Notes under the pieces: generated by a model
Seen by the model: only the letters and a program-made list of their open reading frames with translations
Database searches by the model: none
Told to the model about the DNA's origin: nothing
NCBI RefSeq assembly: GCF_040219635.1
Contig: NZ_JAVJSC010000004.1
Location: 423,314 to 487,313 of the forward strand
Source: Pyruvatibacter sp.
Lineage (GTDB): Bacteria; Pseudomonadota; Alphaproteobacteria; CGMCC-115125
Direction of reading: 5' to 3'
DNA: 64,000 bases
Shown: one piece after another, positions 18,576 to 27,472 of the stretch
Layout of the letters: the number at the start of each line of letters is the position of its first letter
Numbering within the stretch: the stretch's first letter is position 1
Position numbers and translations under genes: made by a program

Positions 18576-19040
18576 TCAGGCATCGCCGCCATCGCGCCTG
18601 CCGGCAAAAAACGCCTGTAAAAGAGCCGTCGACCGGGCTGCATCCATTCCGCCATACACTTCCGGGGCATGGTGGCAGGTGTCGCGGGAAAACACCCGCG
18701 CGCCGTGTTCAACGCCACCGCTCTTGGGGTCATCTGCGCCAAAATAAAGCCTGCGGATGCGGGCAAACGAAATAGCGGCCGCGCACATCGGGCACGGCTC
18801 GAGCGTGACGTAAAGATCGCAGCCAACAAGCCGCTGAGACCCCAGCGCCAAGCAGGCAGCGCGCAGGGCCACAATCTCGGCATGAGCCGTGGGGTCGGTG
18901 TCTGCCACGGTGCGGTTACCCGCGCGCGCAATCACCTGCCCCTGCGGCGACACGATGACGGCGCCGACCGGCACCTCGCCACGGGCAGCGGCGGCTTGCG
19001 CTTCTTCGTAGGCCATATCCATGAAGGAGGGAGTGTTCAT
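18576..19040 (-). CDS. tadA: tRNA-specific adenosine deaminase (A34 to inosine)
   Basis: About 154 residues from the ATG at 19040 (an ATG at 19049 is also in frame). Zinc-dependent cytidine-deaminase fold: TAHAEIVALR has the zinc His and the catalytic Glu (about residues 53 and 55), and LEPCPMCAAAI provides the two Cys ligands (about 83 and 86). YFGADDPKSGGVEHG is the typical TadA tail block. TadA deaminates the wobble adenosine of tRNA-Arg(ACG) in the cytosol and is essential in most bacteria. It is divergent from rluB. Confidence 0.93.
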   Translation of the reverse strand: MNTPSFMDMAYEEAQAAAARGEVPVGAVIVSPQGQVIARAGNRTVADTDPTAHAEIVALRAACLALGSQRLVGCDLYVTLEPCPMCAAAISFARIRRLYFGADDPKSGGVEHGARVFSRDTCHHAPEVYGGMDAARSTALLQAFFAGRRDGGDA

Positions 19041-19144
19041 CGGCGGCACGGTGCCCGCAGCAAACGGCCCGCGTCAATACTTCAAGATGCATCGCGCCGG
19101 GCATGCATGATGCTCGCGTGCGGCCCGCGCATCTGCTAGTGACC

Positions 19145-20113
19145 ATGGCCATGAGTGAGCCATCTGACAAAAACCGTCTTGAGTTTCCCCCCGGTGGGGA
19201 GCGCATTGCCAAATATCTGGCGCGCGCGGGCATCTGTTCGCGGCGCGATGCTGAAAAGCTGATTGAGGAAGGTCGTGTGCAGGTGGACGGCACCAGGCTC
19301 ACGACGCCCGCGTTCAAGGTCGCCAGCGGCAACCTGATCCGGGTGGATGGCAAGGAAGTGCAAAAGCCTGAAGAAACCCGTGTCTGGCGCTATCACAAGC
19401 CCGAAGGACTGGTAACGACGGCAAAAGATCCCGAAGGCCGACCAACGGTTTTTGACAAGCTGCCGTCTGATCTGCCGCGGGTGATTTCGGTCGGTCGTCT
19501 CGACATCGCGTCGGAAGGCCTGCTGCTGCTGACCAATGACGGCGAACTGGCACGCCAGCTCGAACTGCCGGCCACAGGCTGGCTGCGACGCTACCGGGTG
19601 CGGGCACGCGGCAATGTGAGCGATGGTGTGATCGCCAAACTGAAATCAGGCATAGAAGTTGACGGCGTTCGCTATGGCGAAATGAATGTCAGCCGCGACG
19701 AGCAATCGTCGGGTGGCACAAACCAGTGGCTGACGATTGGATTGCGCGAAGGCAAGAACCGCGAAATCCGCCGGGTGCTTGGTGCTGTGGACGTGGAAGT
19801 GAACCGGCTTATCCGTCTCTCCTACGGGCCGTTTGAACTGGCTGACCTGCCGCCGGGCGCTGTGCAGGAAGTGCCAGGGCGCGTGCTGCGTGACCAGATG
19901 GGACGCGGCCCCAAAGCTGAAATGGCTGATGACGGCACCGTCCGGCAACCACCCAGGCCCAGGAAACCCGCCACATGGGCCAAGGCAAAACCGCGCGACA
20001 AGCCCAAGCCGAACAAACCCAGACTAAACAAACCTGCCCGCACCAAACCCGGCCCTACCAAACCCGGCCCTACCAAAGGCAAGCCAAGTGCGCATCGTCG
20101 GCGGAACCCATAA
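19145..20113 (+). CDS. rluB: 23S rRNA pseudouridine synthase, RluB/RsuA family
   Basis: About 322 residues. An S4 RNA-binding domain (RIAKYLARAGICSRRDAEKL, about 20-39) precedes the catalytic domain with SVGRLDIASEGLLLLTNDG (the Asp of GRLD is the nucleophile) and LREGKNREIRRVLGAV. It fits RluB (U2605 of 23S rRNA) best, though RsuA/RluE relatives are close. Several starts are possible (19103, GTG 19139, 19145, 19151); 19145 was chosen as just ahead of the conserved region. The last 60 residues are a Lys/Pro/Arg-rich disordered tail with a repeated KPGPT unit, probably aiding RNA binding. The 3' end overlaps rsmD by 26 bp. Confidence 0.87.
   Translation: MAMSEPSDKNRLEFPPGGERIAKYLARAGICSRRDAEKLIEEGRVQVDGTRLTTPAFKVASGNLIRVDGKEVQKPEETRVWRYHKPEGLVTTAKDPEGRPTVFDKLPSDLPRVISVGRLDIASEGLLLLTNDGELARQLELPATGWLRRYRVRARGNVSDGVIAKLKSGIEVDGVRYGEMNVSRDEQSSGGTNQWLTIGLREGKNREIRRVLGAVDVEVNRLIRLSYGPFELADLPPGAVQEVPGRVLRDQMGRGPKAEMADDGTVRQPPRPRKPATWAKAKPRDKPKPNKPRLNKPARTKPGPTKPGPTKGKPSAHRRRNP
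20042..20077 (+). repeat. 15-bp direct repeat in the rluB tail
   Basis: The 15-bp unit ACCAAACCCGGCCCT is present twice, plus a partial third copy, encoding the TKPGP repeats of the basic RluB tail. Confidence 0.8.
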
Positions 20114-20663
20114 GGGCCGTCCGCTCAAGGCCCCCAAAGACGCCCGCGTGCGCCCTACATCAGATCGCACGCGCGAAGCCATTTTCAACATTCTGGCGCA
20201 TGGCGATTTTGACGGCTGGTCGCTGGAAGGCGCGCGCGTGCTGGACCTGTTTGCCGGCACCGGTGCACTGGGCCTTGAGGCCCTGTCGCGCGGGGCCTCC
20301 TTCGCGCTGTTTGTGGACGACCACCCGCAAAGCCGTGGCCTCATCCGCGACAACGCAGAAACACTGGGCGAGACCGGCCGCATAAAACTCTATCGCCGCG
20401 ACGCGACGAAACTCGGGCCCCGTGGCGGTTCCGTCGGCCCGCCGTTTATGTTGGCCTTCTGCGATCCGCCATATGGCAAGGGCATGGGCGAAAAAGCGCT
20501 GGCCGAAGCATTGGCGGGCGGATGGCTCGCTGATGGTGCCGTCTGCATTCTGGAAGAAGCAACATCCGCAACTGTGCCGTGCCCGGACGGTTTTGATGAA
20601 CTTGACCGGCGGGCTTACGGCGACACGCAGGTTGTCGTGATGCAGGTCACCACCAGACCCTAA
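20088..20663 (+). CDS. rsmD: 16S rRNA (guanine(966)-N(2))-methyltransferase
   Basis: 191 residues. It starts at GTG 20088 inside the end of rluB; MRIVGGTHKGRPLKAP is the family N-terminus, then VRPTSDRTREAIFNIL, the SAM-binding loop LDLFAGTGALGLEALSRGA (about 53-71), and the catalytic DPPYGKG (about 126-132), the N2-guanine methyltransferase signature. It methylates G966 of 16S rRNA during small-subunit assembly. The 26-bp overlap with rluB indicates translational coupling of two rRNA modification enzymes. Confidence 0.93.
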   Translation: MRIVGGTHKGRPLKAPKDARVRPTSDRTREAIFNILAHGDFDGWSLEGARVLDLFAGTGALGLEALSRGASFALFVDDHPQSRGLIRDNAETLGETGRIKLYRRDATKLGPRGGSVGPPFMLAFCDPPYGKGMGEKALAEALAGGWLADGAVCILEEATSATVPCPDGFDELDRRAYGDTQVVVMQVTTRP

Positions 20664-20693
20664 GGTTTGGTAAGGCCCCCGCACGCGCTGCTG

Positions 20694-21176
20694 TTACCCG
20701 CCGGGTTCCAGCGTCTTGAAACCTGTTGCTACCAGACCCTGCCAGCGGCGTTGTCTGTGCCCATAGAACATGCGGGCAAATAACCAGACACCCGGCGTCA
20801 GCACTCCGGCGCGCACATCAAGGCGGTCCGTATATCGGGTTTGACCGTTGCCGATGTCTTCAAAAATCATCCAGTGGTCCCACTGTCTTATGAACCTGCT
20901 TGAACCGTTATCGCGCAACGTGGCCTTACCATCGGCGATAGACAGCCCATCAGGATATTCAATGACAATCCACTGACTGCCCAGCGGGATAACTCCGAAG
21001 CTCCACATGCCGACACGGTAGCGCCCCTCGCGCCAACGCAATGGCGGGGTATTGGGCTCCTGGAATGTGAACCGTATCAGCGGCCACGCCACATGCTGCA
21101 AGAGCGCCAGCCGTTGAACCTGTGACCAGGCCGTCTCTAATGGGCAATCTAGTGTGGTGGTGAGCGTCATGCGCAT
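20694..21176 (-). CDS. SRPBCC-fold protein of unknown role
   Basis: About 160 residues from the ATG at 21176 (or 21170). It begins 11 bp after the mutL stop and is probably in the same operon. The sequence starts with a polyketide-cyclase/START-like first strand (LTTTLDCPLETAWSQVQRLA), has beta-strand-rich blocks such as YRVGMWSFGVIPLGSQWIVI and WDHWMIFEDIGNGQTRYTDR, and ends with a long helix (GVWLFARMFYGHRQRRWQGL) typical of this fold's C-terminal helix over a hydrophobic cavity. No signal peptide is seen. The ligand is unknown and there is no evidence for a link to mismatch repair beyond position. Confidence 0.7.
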   Translation of the reverse strand: MRMTLTTTLDCPLETAWSQVQRLALLQHVAWPLIRFTFQEPNTPPLRWREGRYRVGMWSFGVIPLGSQWIVIEYPDGLSIADGKATLRDNGSSRFIRQWDHWMIFEDIGNGQTRYTDRLDVRAGVLTPGVWLFARMFYGHRQRRWQGLVATGFKTLEPGG

Positions 21177-21187
21177 GGCGAACTTGG

Positions 21188-23065
21188 CTACCGCCTCCCA
21201 AACAGTTTTTCGATGTCTGGCAGGCTGAGCGTTACATAAGTTGGCCGCCCGTGGTTGCACTGGCCGGAGTGCGGCGTCACTTCCATTTCGCGCAGCAGGG
21301 CGTTCATTTCGTCGGCCGTCAGGCGGCGGCCGGCGCGCACGGAGCCGTGGCAGGCCATGGTGCCTGAAACTTCGTCGAGGCGTTCTTTCAGGGACAGCGC
21401 CTGCCCAAGGTCGGACACTTCGTCGGCGAGGTCTTTGATGAGGCCCTGAATATCTGCGTCGCCGAGCATGGCGGGTGTTTCGCGGACAATGATGGTGCCG
21501 TCGCCGAACGGCTCAATGATAAGGCCCAGCTCTGCCAATTCGTCTGAACGGTCGGCCAGCGCTGCGGCTTCGTCGCTCCCCAGTTCCACCACTTCGGGCA
21601 CCAGAAGCGCCTGACGTTTGATGCCGCTGGCCGCCAGCGCTTTTTTCATGCGTTCATGCACCAGCCGTTCGTGGGCGGCATGTTGGTCCACCAGTACCAG
21701 ACCATCGCGGGTTTCAGACACGATGTATGTGAGGTGGAGCTGGCCACGCGCTGCGCCCAGCGGGCGGTCCATCAACTCGTCATGAGTGGGCTGTTCAACG
21801 CGGGCGGCGGGCTGGTCGAAGCCTGCGTAATCGCGCGACGGCAGCGGCGGGGTTTCAGCGAGTCCGGGTTGTGCGGCGCTTCCCGGTTCAAAAGCACGGG
21901 CCGGCTCAAAAGCGCGGGCCGCGAGCTCCATGAGGTGGCGTTGCGGGGGTGGCTGAAAGCCGCCGGGCTGAAATGCTGAGAGCGCAGCACCGGCGACGGT
22001 GGTGGAAGCGCGATGACCGGCAGCGTCCAGCGCCATGCGCAGGCTCTTGACGATGAGGGCGCGCACAAGGCCGGGGTCGCGGAACCGGACTTCGGCCTTG
22101 GCCGGGTGCACATTCACATCCACCAGCGCAGGGTCGGCCTCCACGAACAGCGCCAAGACCGGATGCCTGTCGCGGGCCAGAAAATCCGCGTAGGCACCCC
22201 GCACAGCGCCTGCCAGCAGCTTGTCGCGCACCGGCCTGCCGTTGACGAACAGATATTGCGCCTGCGCGTTGCCGCGGTTGTAGGTGGGCAGGCCCGCATG
22301 ACCCGTAATGGACACGCTCTCGCGTGCAATCCCGACGGGCATCACGTTGTCACTGAAATCACGGCCCAGAATGCGCGCCAGCCGCGCAAGCTGTGCCTGC
22401 TCGTCGTCTGCGTTGGTTTCAGCCTCCAGCCGCAGGGACGCACGACCATCGCTGGTCAATGAAAACGCAACGCGCGGATGCGCCATGGCGAGGCGTTTCA
22501 TCACATCACCAACAGCCTGGGATTCAGCGCGATCCGACTTCAGAAACTTGAGGCGGGCGGGCGTAGCATAAAACAGGTCGCGCACTTCGATGCGCGTGCC
22601 CGGCGCGGCGGATGCAGCCTTGGGGCCGGTGACAGTGCCGCCTTCAACCCGCAGCGCACAGCCCTCGTTGCCCGCCGCGCGTGAGACGATGCCAAGGCGC
22701 GCAACGGCACCGATGGACGGCAGCGCCTCACCGCGAAAGCCAAGGCTTTGAATATGCACGAGGTCTTCTGTACCCGCCGCATCCACGGCAAGTTTTGAGG
22801 TGGCGTGGCGCTGCACAGCCAGCGACAATTCTTCGGCGGACATGCCGCAGCCGTCGTCATCAACGGCAATCAGTGTCTTGCCGCCTGCCGAAATGGTGAC
22901 CTCGATGCGGGTGGCACCGGCGTCCAGCGCATTTTCCAAAAGCTCCTTCACAGCGCTTGCGGGCCGCTCCACCACTTCACCCGCAGCAATGCGGTTGACC
23001 GTGCCTTCGCTCAGAAGGCGGATGCGGGGCGGTTGATGTACCGCAGGCGCGGCGGGAGCTGGCAT
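21188..23065 (-). CDS. mutL: DNA mismatch repair protein MutL, endonuclease-type
   Basis: 625 residues. The N-terminal GHKL ATPase has NRIAAGEVVERPASAVKELL, ENALDAGAT, VDDDGCGM and GFRGEALPSI. The C-terminal domain has DQHAAHERLVHE (about 480-491), exactly the DQHA(X)2E(X)4E nicking motif, plus ACHGSVRAGR and GQCNHGRPT, the other metal-site blocks. It is therefore the strand-nicking MutL found in bacteria without MutH, unlike E. coli MutL. A poorly conserved Pro/Ala-rich linker (about 345-445) joins the domains. pgi ends 5 bp upstream on the same strand, so pgi follows with mutL and the SRPBCC gene in one minus-strand unit (order pgi, mutL, SRPBCC). Confidence 0.96.
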   Translation of the reverse strand: MPAPAAPAVHQPPRIRLLSEGTVNRIAAGEVVERPASAVKELLENALDAGATRIEVTISAGGKTLIAVDDDGCGMSAEELSLAVQRHATSKLAVDAAGTEDLVHIQSLGFRGEALPSIGAVARLGIVSRAAGNEGCALRVEGGTVTGPKAASAAPGTRIEVRDLFYATPARLKFLKSDRAESQAVGDVMKRLAMAHPRVAFSLTSDGRASLRLEAETNADDEQAQLARLARILGRDFSDNVMPVGIARESVSITGHAGLPTYNRGNAQAQYLFVNGRPVRDKLLAGAVRGAYADFLARDRHPVLALFVEADPALVDVNVHPAKAEVRFRDPGLVRALIVKSLRMALDAAGHRASTTVAGAALSAFQPGGFQPPPQRHLMELAARAFEPARAFEPGSAAQPGLAETPPLPSRDYAGFDQPAARVEQPTHDELMDRPLGAARGQLHLTYIVSETRDGLVLVDQHAAHERLVHERMKKALAASGIKRQALLVPEVVELGSDEAAALADRSDELAELGLIIEPFGDGTIIVRETPAMLGDADIQGLIKDLADEVSDLGQALSLKERLDEVSGTMACHGSVRAGRRLTADEMNALLREMEVTPHSGQCNHGRPTYVTLSLPDIEKLFGRR

Positions 23066-23070
23066 GGCCG

Positions 23071-24363
23071 TTACATCCTGCCCAGATAATCACGGGCAAG
23101 GATCTTGCCCTCTTCAACGGCAGGCTGGTCAAACGGGTCAATACCCATCAGGTGGGCGGCAATGATGGTTTCAAGCATGAAATGCATCAACAGCGCGCCC
23201 ATGGCGGTTTCATCCAGCACCGGCACGTCAATGGTGCGTACCGGGCGGTTGTTGCTCTTGAGCGTTTCAACGGTGGCGCGATATTCCGCATCCATCAGAT
23301 CACCAATGGTCTTGCCGTTGAGATAGGCAAGCGCCGGGTCATCCGTTGTGACGCGCGGACCAGCGCCTGCACTGGCCACCGACATCACCGTGTAGGATTT
23401 GTCAGCAGGACCTGCCAGATAAAGCTGCAACTGGCTGTGCTGATCCACCGGGCCGATGCCGGTCGCAGGCAGTGTGCCCTGCCCGCCTTTGCCCAGGCTC
23501 TCAGCCCATAGCTGGCGGTACCACAGACCGAAGCGCTCAAGCCTGTCGGAATAGGCGAGGACGATGCTGCTGGCGGCGTTGGCATGTTCGGCGAGGGCTA
23601 CCTGCATGGCAGCCCCCAGTGCCGGTGCGACGTCTTGCGGGGCAGCGTTTTCAAGAACAGGGGCCAGCACCCGCGCGGCACCGTCGCGGATTGCGACAAC
23701 GTCCAACCCCATCAGCATGGCAGGCACAAGGCCGACATTGGTAAGAACCGAAAACCGCCCGCCGACGCCTGTTTCATGATCGATGACAGGTGCGCCGATG
23801 CTTTGGGCAAAGCGGCGCACGGCGTTGTCGGTGGGTTCGGTAATCGCCGCGAAGTGCTGCGCCAGATACGCGCCACCACCGGTAGCCTCAAGCGCGTTTT
23901 TTGCGGCATTGGCCTGCATCAGTGGTTCAGCCGTGCCGCCTGACTTTGAGACGACCAAAAAGCGCGTGCGTTTAAGATCAAGCGCTGAAAGCGCGCGCTC
24001 ATAGGTGAACGGGTCGAGATTTTCAAAAAAGTGGATGCGCGGCTCGGCAGTGGAGCGCGCGGGTGTTGCATCGAAGGCGAGTTGGGCCAGCGCCTTGGCA
24101 CCAAGGCTTGATCCGCCAATGCCCAGCACAACAATGTCGGATGAGTCTTTTTTCAGATGCGCGGCAATGCTGTTCATTGCCTCAATATCATCGCGGCGGG
24201 CCGGAAGCGCGAGCAGGGGCAAGGTGCCTGACGCATGTTGCTCAAGCAGGGCATCCAGTGCGGGCCGGGTCGCTTCAAGGGCGGCATCGAACTGTGCCTG
24301 CGTGAGGCCGCCCGAACCGATCACGGCGCTAACATTCTGAACAAAGGGAAGGGGGGCCGACAT
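23071..24363 (-). CDS. pgi: Glucose-6-phosphate isomerase
   Basis: 430 residues from the ATG at 24363; 13 upstream in-frame codons have no family similarity. PGI interconverts glucose-6-P and fructose-6-P. Two SIS-type halves are visible, with VVLGIGGSSLGAKAL (about 78-92), VVSKSGGTAEPLMQ, GGRFSVLTNVGLVPA (about 205-219), and PVDQHSQLQLYLAGP, which carries the catalytic His region. It is shorter than E. coli Pgi (549 residues), similar to the compact Bacillus-like type. In this window it joins the two phosphofructokinases as the only sugar-phosphate enzymes of glycolysis. Confidence 0.93.
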   Translation of the reverse strand: MSAPLPFVQNVSAVIGSGGLTQAQFDAALEATRPALDALLEQHASGTLPLLALPARRDDIEAMNSIAAHLKKDSSDIVVLGIGGSSLGAKALAQLAFDATPARSTAEPRIHFFENLDPFTYERALSALDLKRTRFLVVSKSGGTAEPLMQANAAKNALEATGGGAYLAQHFAAITEPTDNAVRRFAQSIGAPVIDHETGVGGRFSVLTNVGLVPAMLMGLDVVAIRDGAARVLAPVLENAAPQDVAPALGAAMQVALAEHANAASSIVLAYSDRLERFGLWYRQLWAESLGKGGQGTLPATGIGPVDQHSQLQLYLAGPADKSYTVMSVASAGAGPRVTTDDPALAYLNGKTIGDLMDAEYRATVETLKSNNRPVRTIDVPVLDETAMGALLMHFMLETIIAAHLMGIDPFDQPAVEEGKILARDYLGRM

Positions 24364-24464
24364 GGCGTGACAGCACCTTTTTATGCGGGCGACTCGTGGC
24401 AAACACTTGCCGCAACGGTAGCAAAGCTCATGGCTGCATACAAAAGGCCCGGCACCATGCCGGA

Positions 24465-25823
24465 TCAGTTGGCCGAGGGCTGCTCGGCTGTTGCCGTCAG
24501 ACCTTGCGGTGCGCCGACGGCGACAATGCGCAGGGCATCGGGGTTCAGCAGCCGGGCTGCGGCGCGGGTGATGTCATCCAGGGTCACAGCTTCCACCAGC
24601 GCGTTGCGACGCTCGACATAGTCAATGCCCAGGTCTTCAAACTGAATGGCGGCAAGCTGCCCGGCGATGGAACTGCTGGTGTCAAACCGCAACGCATAAG
24701 AGCCGGTCAGGAAGGTCTTGGCTGTGTCCAGTTCCTCAGCGGTGATGCCATCGCTGGCAACGGCTGCGATCTGCGCGCGCGCCACATCCAGCGCCTGTGC
24801 GGCGGTCTCATTGCCGGACGCCAGATAACCAAGCAGCAGTCCACCATGCGAAAGCGGATAGAGCGACGTATAGACCGAATAAACCAGCCCGCGCTCCTCG
24901 CGCACTTCCTTGAACATGCGGCTGACAAAACTGCCCCCGCCCAGCACATAGTTCATCACGAAGGCCGGGATGAAGTCGGGATCATCACGGGTCATGCCAT
25001 CCATGCCGAACACGATGACAGTCTGCGGATTATTCCGCTCAACGAGCGTGATGCCCGGCGTCAGCGGTGCAACGGATGCGGGGTCGTTGCGCTGTGTTGT
25101 TTCCGGCAGCGCACTGAACGTCTTGTCGATCAGCAGGCCAAGCGCATCCGCCGAAATGTCACCGACAACGGCGACGCTGATGTTGTCGCGGGCAAACGCC
25201 TGCGCTGCATAGGCCCGCAGGTCGTCGGCGGTGATGGCCGCAATGCTGTCAGGCGTGCCGGAGGGCGACGACGCATAAGGGTGACCTGCAAATACGTCTG
25301 CAAAGAACGTGCGATAGGCCACGGTGTCCGGGTCTTCAGCGTCACGGGCAAGGCCCGCAAGCGACTGGGCACGCACGCGCGCGATAGCCGTATCATCAAA
25401 GCGCGGTTCAAGCAGGGCCATGCGCACCAGCTCGAAGGCTTCCTCGACATTCTGCGACAAGGTTCGCATTTGAATCTGGATGGTGTCGCGACCTGCCGAG
25501 ACAGACAGCGACACGTTGAGGTCGCGCAGGCGCGCTGCAAACGCCTGACTGTCGAGGTCGCCCGCCCCTTCCGTCATCAGGTTGGCGGTCATGTCGGCTA
25601 GGCCCGCCTTTCCCTCAGGGTCCAGATGAGAGCCTGCATGGAACAACACCTCAAGCGCCACGATGGGCACAGCGTCTTCCGACACCAGCCATGACGTGAT
25701 GCCGCTTTGGCCGGTGACAGGCTCAATCTCAAATGCAGCCGCGGGCCGCATGGTGACAAACAGTGCCAGCGCCAGGGCCGCACAAAGCAATGTTGCAGTA
25801 GTCAGGGTTCGGCGCGCGGTCAT
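24465..25823 (-). CDS. M16 family peptidase-like subunit without the HxxEH zinc motif
   Basis: 452 residues. Signal peptide MTARRTLTTATLLCAALALA through MRPAAAF suggests export. The M16 fold is clear, but at the position of HxxEH the sequence reads GLADMTANLM, so the zinc site is gone. The C-terminal half keeps SRMFKEVREERGLVYSVYTS (about 300-319), the Arg/Tyr substrate-contact block that non-catalytic M16 subunits contribute in trans. The ATG overlaps the stop of the catalytic M16 gene by 4 bp (25820-25823), so the two proteins are made in equal amounts and probably form a heterodimer in the periplasm. Confidence 0.9.
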   Translation of the reverse strand: MTARRTLTTATLLCAALALALFVTMRPAAAFEIEPVTGQSGITSWLVSEDAVPIVALEVLFHAGSHLDPEGKAGLADMTANLMTEGAGDLDSQAFAARLRDLNVSLSVSAGRDTIQIQMRTLSQNVEEAFELVRMALLEPRFDDTAIARVRAQSLAGLARDAEDPDTVAYRTFFADVFAGHPYASSPSGTPDSIAAITADDLRAYAAQAFARDNISVAVVGDISADALGLLIDKTFSALPETTQRNDPASVAPLTPGITLVERNNPQTVIVFGMDGMTRDDPDFIPAFVMNYVLGGGSFVSRMFKEVREERGLVYSVYTSLYPLSHGGLLLGYLASGNETAAQALDVARAQIAAVASDGITAEELDTAKTFLTGSYALRFDTSSSIAGQLAAIQFEDLGIDYVERRNALVEAVTLDDITRAAARLLNPDALRIVAVGAPQGLTATAEQPSAN

Positions 25824-27319
25824 GAGCGCTCCTCCGGGCGTGTCAGCAGGCCTGTAACCGAGCGCTCCTTGAGCAGATATTTTCGGGCGGCGGCGGTGAC
25901 ATCTTCTGCAGTGACGGCCAGCACCCGATCGGGCCATGTGGCGGCTTGTTCAACGGTAAGGCCCGTTGAGACTGCAACGCCATAAGAGCGCGCCATGGTC
26001 TGCTGGCTGTCCTGCGCAAAAATTGCGTCCGCAACCAGGGTGCGCCGGGCACGCTCCACTTCTTCGGGCGTAACGCCATCAGCTATGAGCGTGGCGATTT
26101 CAGCGTCTATGGCTTCTTCCACCGCCTCCAGGCTGACGCCCTCTGCGGGAATGGCGAAAAAGCCGATAGAACCATCATCCAGTGATGAGCCCATGTACCA
26201 GCCGCTGGCATTGACGGCGATTTTCTGATCGACCACCAGCGACTTGTAGATGCGGGCCGTGGCACCACCGCCGATAATTTCACTGAGCACATCCAGAGCC
26301 TCTGCCTCGCCTGGCGCGCCATTGGCGTAGCTGGGGGCAAGATAGGCGCGGCGCATGTAAGGCTGCTCGACGCGGGCGTCTTCAAGGATCACCCGGCGGG
26401 CCGCGCGCTGGGGCGGGTCTTGCGGGCGCACGCGATCAGGCATGTCGCCTTTGCTGGGAACAGCACCATAAAACTCAACAGCGAGGGGAAACAGTTCCGC
26501 GGCATTGATGTCGCCCGCCACAATGAGCGTGGCATTCGCGGGGTCATAATAGGTCCGGTAAAAGTCCAGCGCGTCCTGATAGGTCAGCGCGGCCATTTCG
26601 TGCTCCCAGCCGATGATCGGCGTGCCATAGGGATGCGACAGGTAAAGCAGCGCGTTCATCTGCTCGGCCAACAGGGCACCGGGGTCGTTTTCGATCCGTG
26701 CCGACCGCTCTTCGAGAATGACATCGCGCTCAGACAGGGTGTTTTCAGGCGTCAGGACGATGCCGGTCATGCGATCGGCTTCAAGTTCCATCACCAGTGG
26801 CAGCCGGTCCCGCGCCACGCGCTGGAAATAGCCGGTGTAATCATAGGAAGTGAAGGCGTTTTCACGGCCGCCATTGCGGGCAACCAGGGCCGAGAACTCA
26901 CCCTGGGGAAACTTTTCAGTGCCCTTGAACAACAGATGCTCAAGATAGTGAGCTATGCCGGATTTGCCGCGCGGTTCATCAGCAGAGCCGACGCGATACC
27001 ACACCATATGGGTGACCACAGGCGCGCGGCGATCCTCTATGACGACGACCTGCAAACCGTTGTCGAGAGTGAAACTTTCGGGGATCGGCTGGCCGGTGGC
27101 CTCCACCACCCGCTCCTCGCCGTCGGGACGGGGCACGTATTGCTGCGGCGGAAGCGCATCCTGAACAGCCGCAGACTGAACAGCCGCAGACTGAACAGCG
27201 TCAACTGCGGGCACCTGTGCATCGTCGCCAGGGGCCGGTGTGTCTTCACCGCAGGCCACAAGCAAGGGCATGGCAAGGCAAAGCATAAGGGCGGATGACA
27301 GATGCAACGTTGAGCGCAT
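25820..27319 (-). CDS. M16 family zinc metallopeptidase, predicted lipoprotein
   Basis: 499 residues. The signal sequence ends in LLVAC|GED (lipobox, Cys23), so it is probably lipid-anchored facing the periplasm. After a short linker holding a repeated SAAVQ unit comes the catalytic M16 domain: GIAHYLEHLLFKGTEKFPQG, with zinc ligands H124 and H128, catalytic E127, and the distal Glu in SERDVILEER about 75 residues later. The C-terminal half is the second M16 repeat. With the overlapping non-catalytic partner it should make a heterodimeric oligopeptidase of the mitochondrial-processing-peptidase type; substrates are unknown. Confidence 0.92.
   Translation of the reverse strand: MRSTLHLSSALMLCLAMPLLVACGEDTPAPGDDAQVPAVDAVQSAAVQSAAVQDALPPQQYVPRPDGEERVVEATGQPIPESFTLDNGLQVVVIEDRRAPVVTHMVWYRVGSADEPRGKSGIAHYLEHLLFKGTEKFPQGEFSALVARNGGRENAFTSYDYTGYFQRVARDRLPLVMELEADRMTGIVLTPENTLSERDVILEERSARIENDPGALLAEQMNALLYLSHPYGTPIIGWEHEMAALTYQDALDFYRTYYDPANATLIVAGDINAAELFPLAVEFYGAVPSKGDMPDRVRPQDPPQRAARRVILEDARVEQPYMRRAYLAPSYANGAPGEAEALDVLSEIIGGGATARIYKSLVVDQKIAVNASGWYMGSSLDDGSIGFFAIPAEGVSLEAVEEAIDAEIATLIADGVTPEEVERARRTLVADAIFAQDSQQTMARSYGVAVSTGLTVEQAATWPDRVLAVTAEDVTAAARKYLLKERSVTGLLTRPEERS
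27161..27200 (-). repeat. 15-bp tandem repeat in the M16 lipoprotein linker
   Basis: CTGAACAGCCGCAGA occurs twice plus ten bases of a third copy, encoding the repeated QSAAV peptides just after the lipobox. Confidence 0.8.
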
Positions 27320-27472
27320 GAGGCTAAAGGTCCGGTTGAGGATAGGAGAGATTCAAGTTCAGTATCCTGCGGGAGTGTGGCGCAAACGTGAAGATGCGAC
27401 TACCGCCACGGGGCAGCGCTGGTTCAAAAATGGGTGAAGTGGGACCGGCGCCGATGGCCGCAAGCAAGGTGA

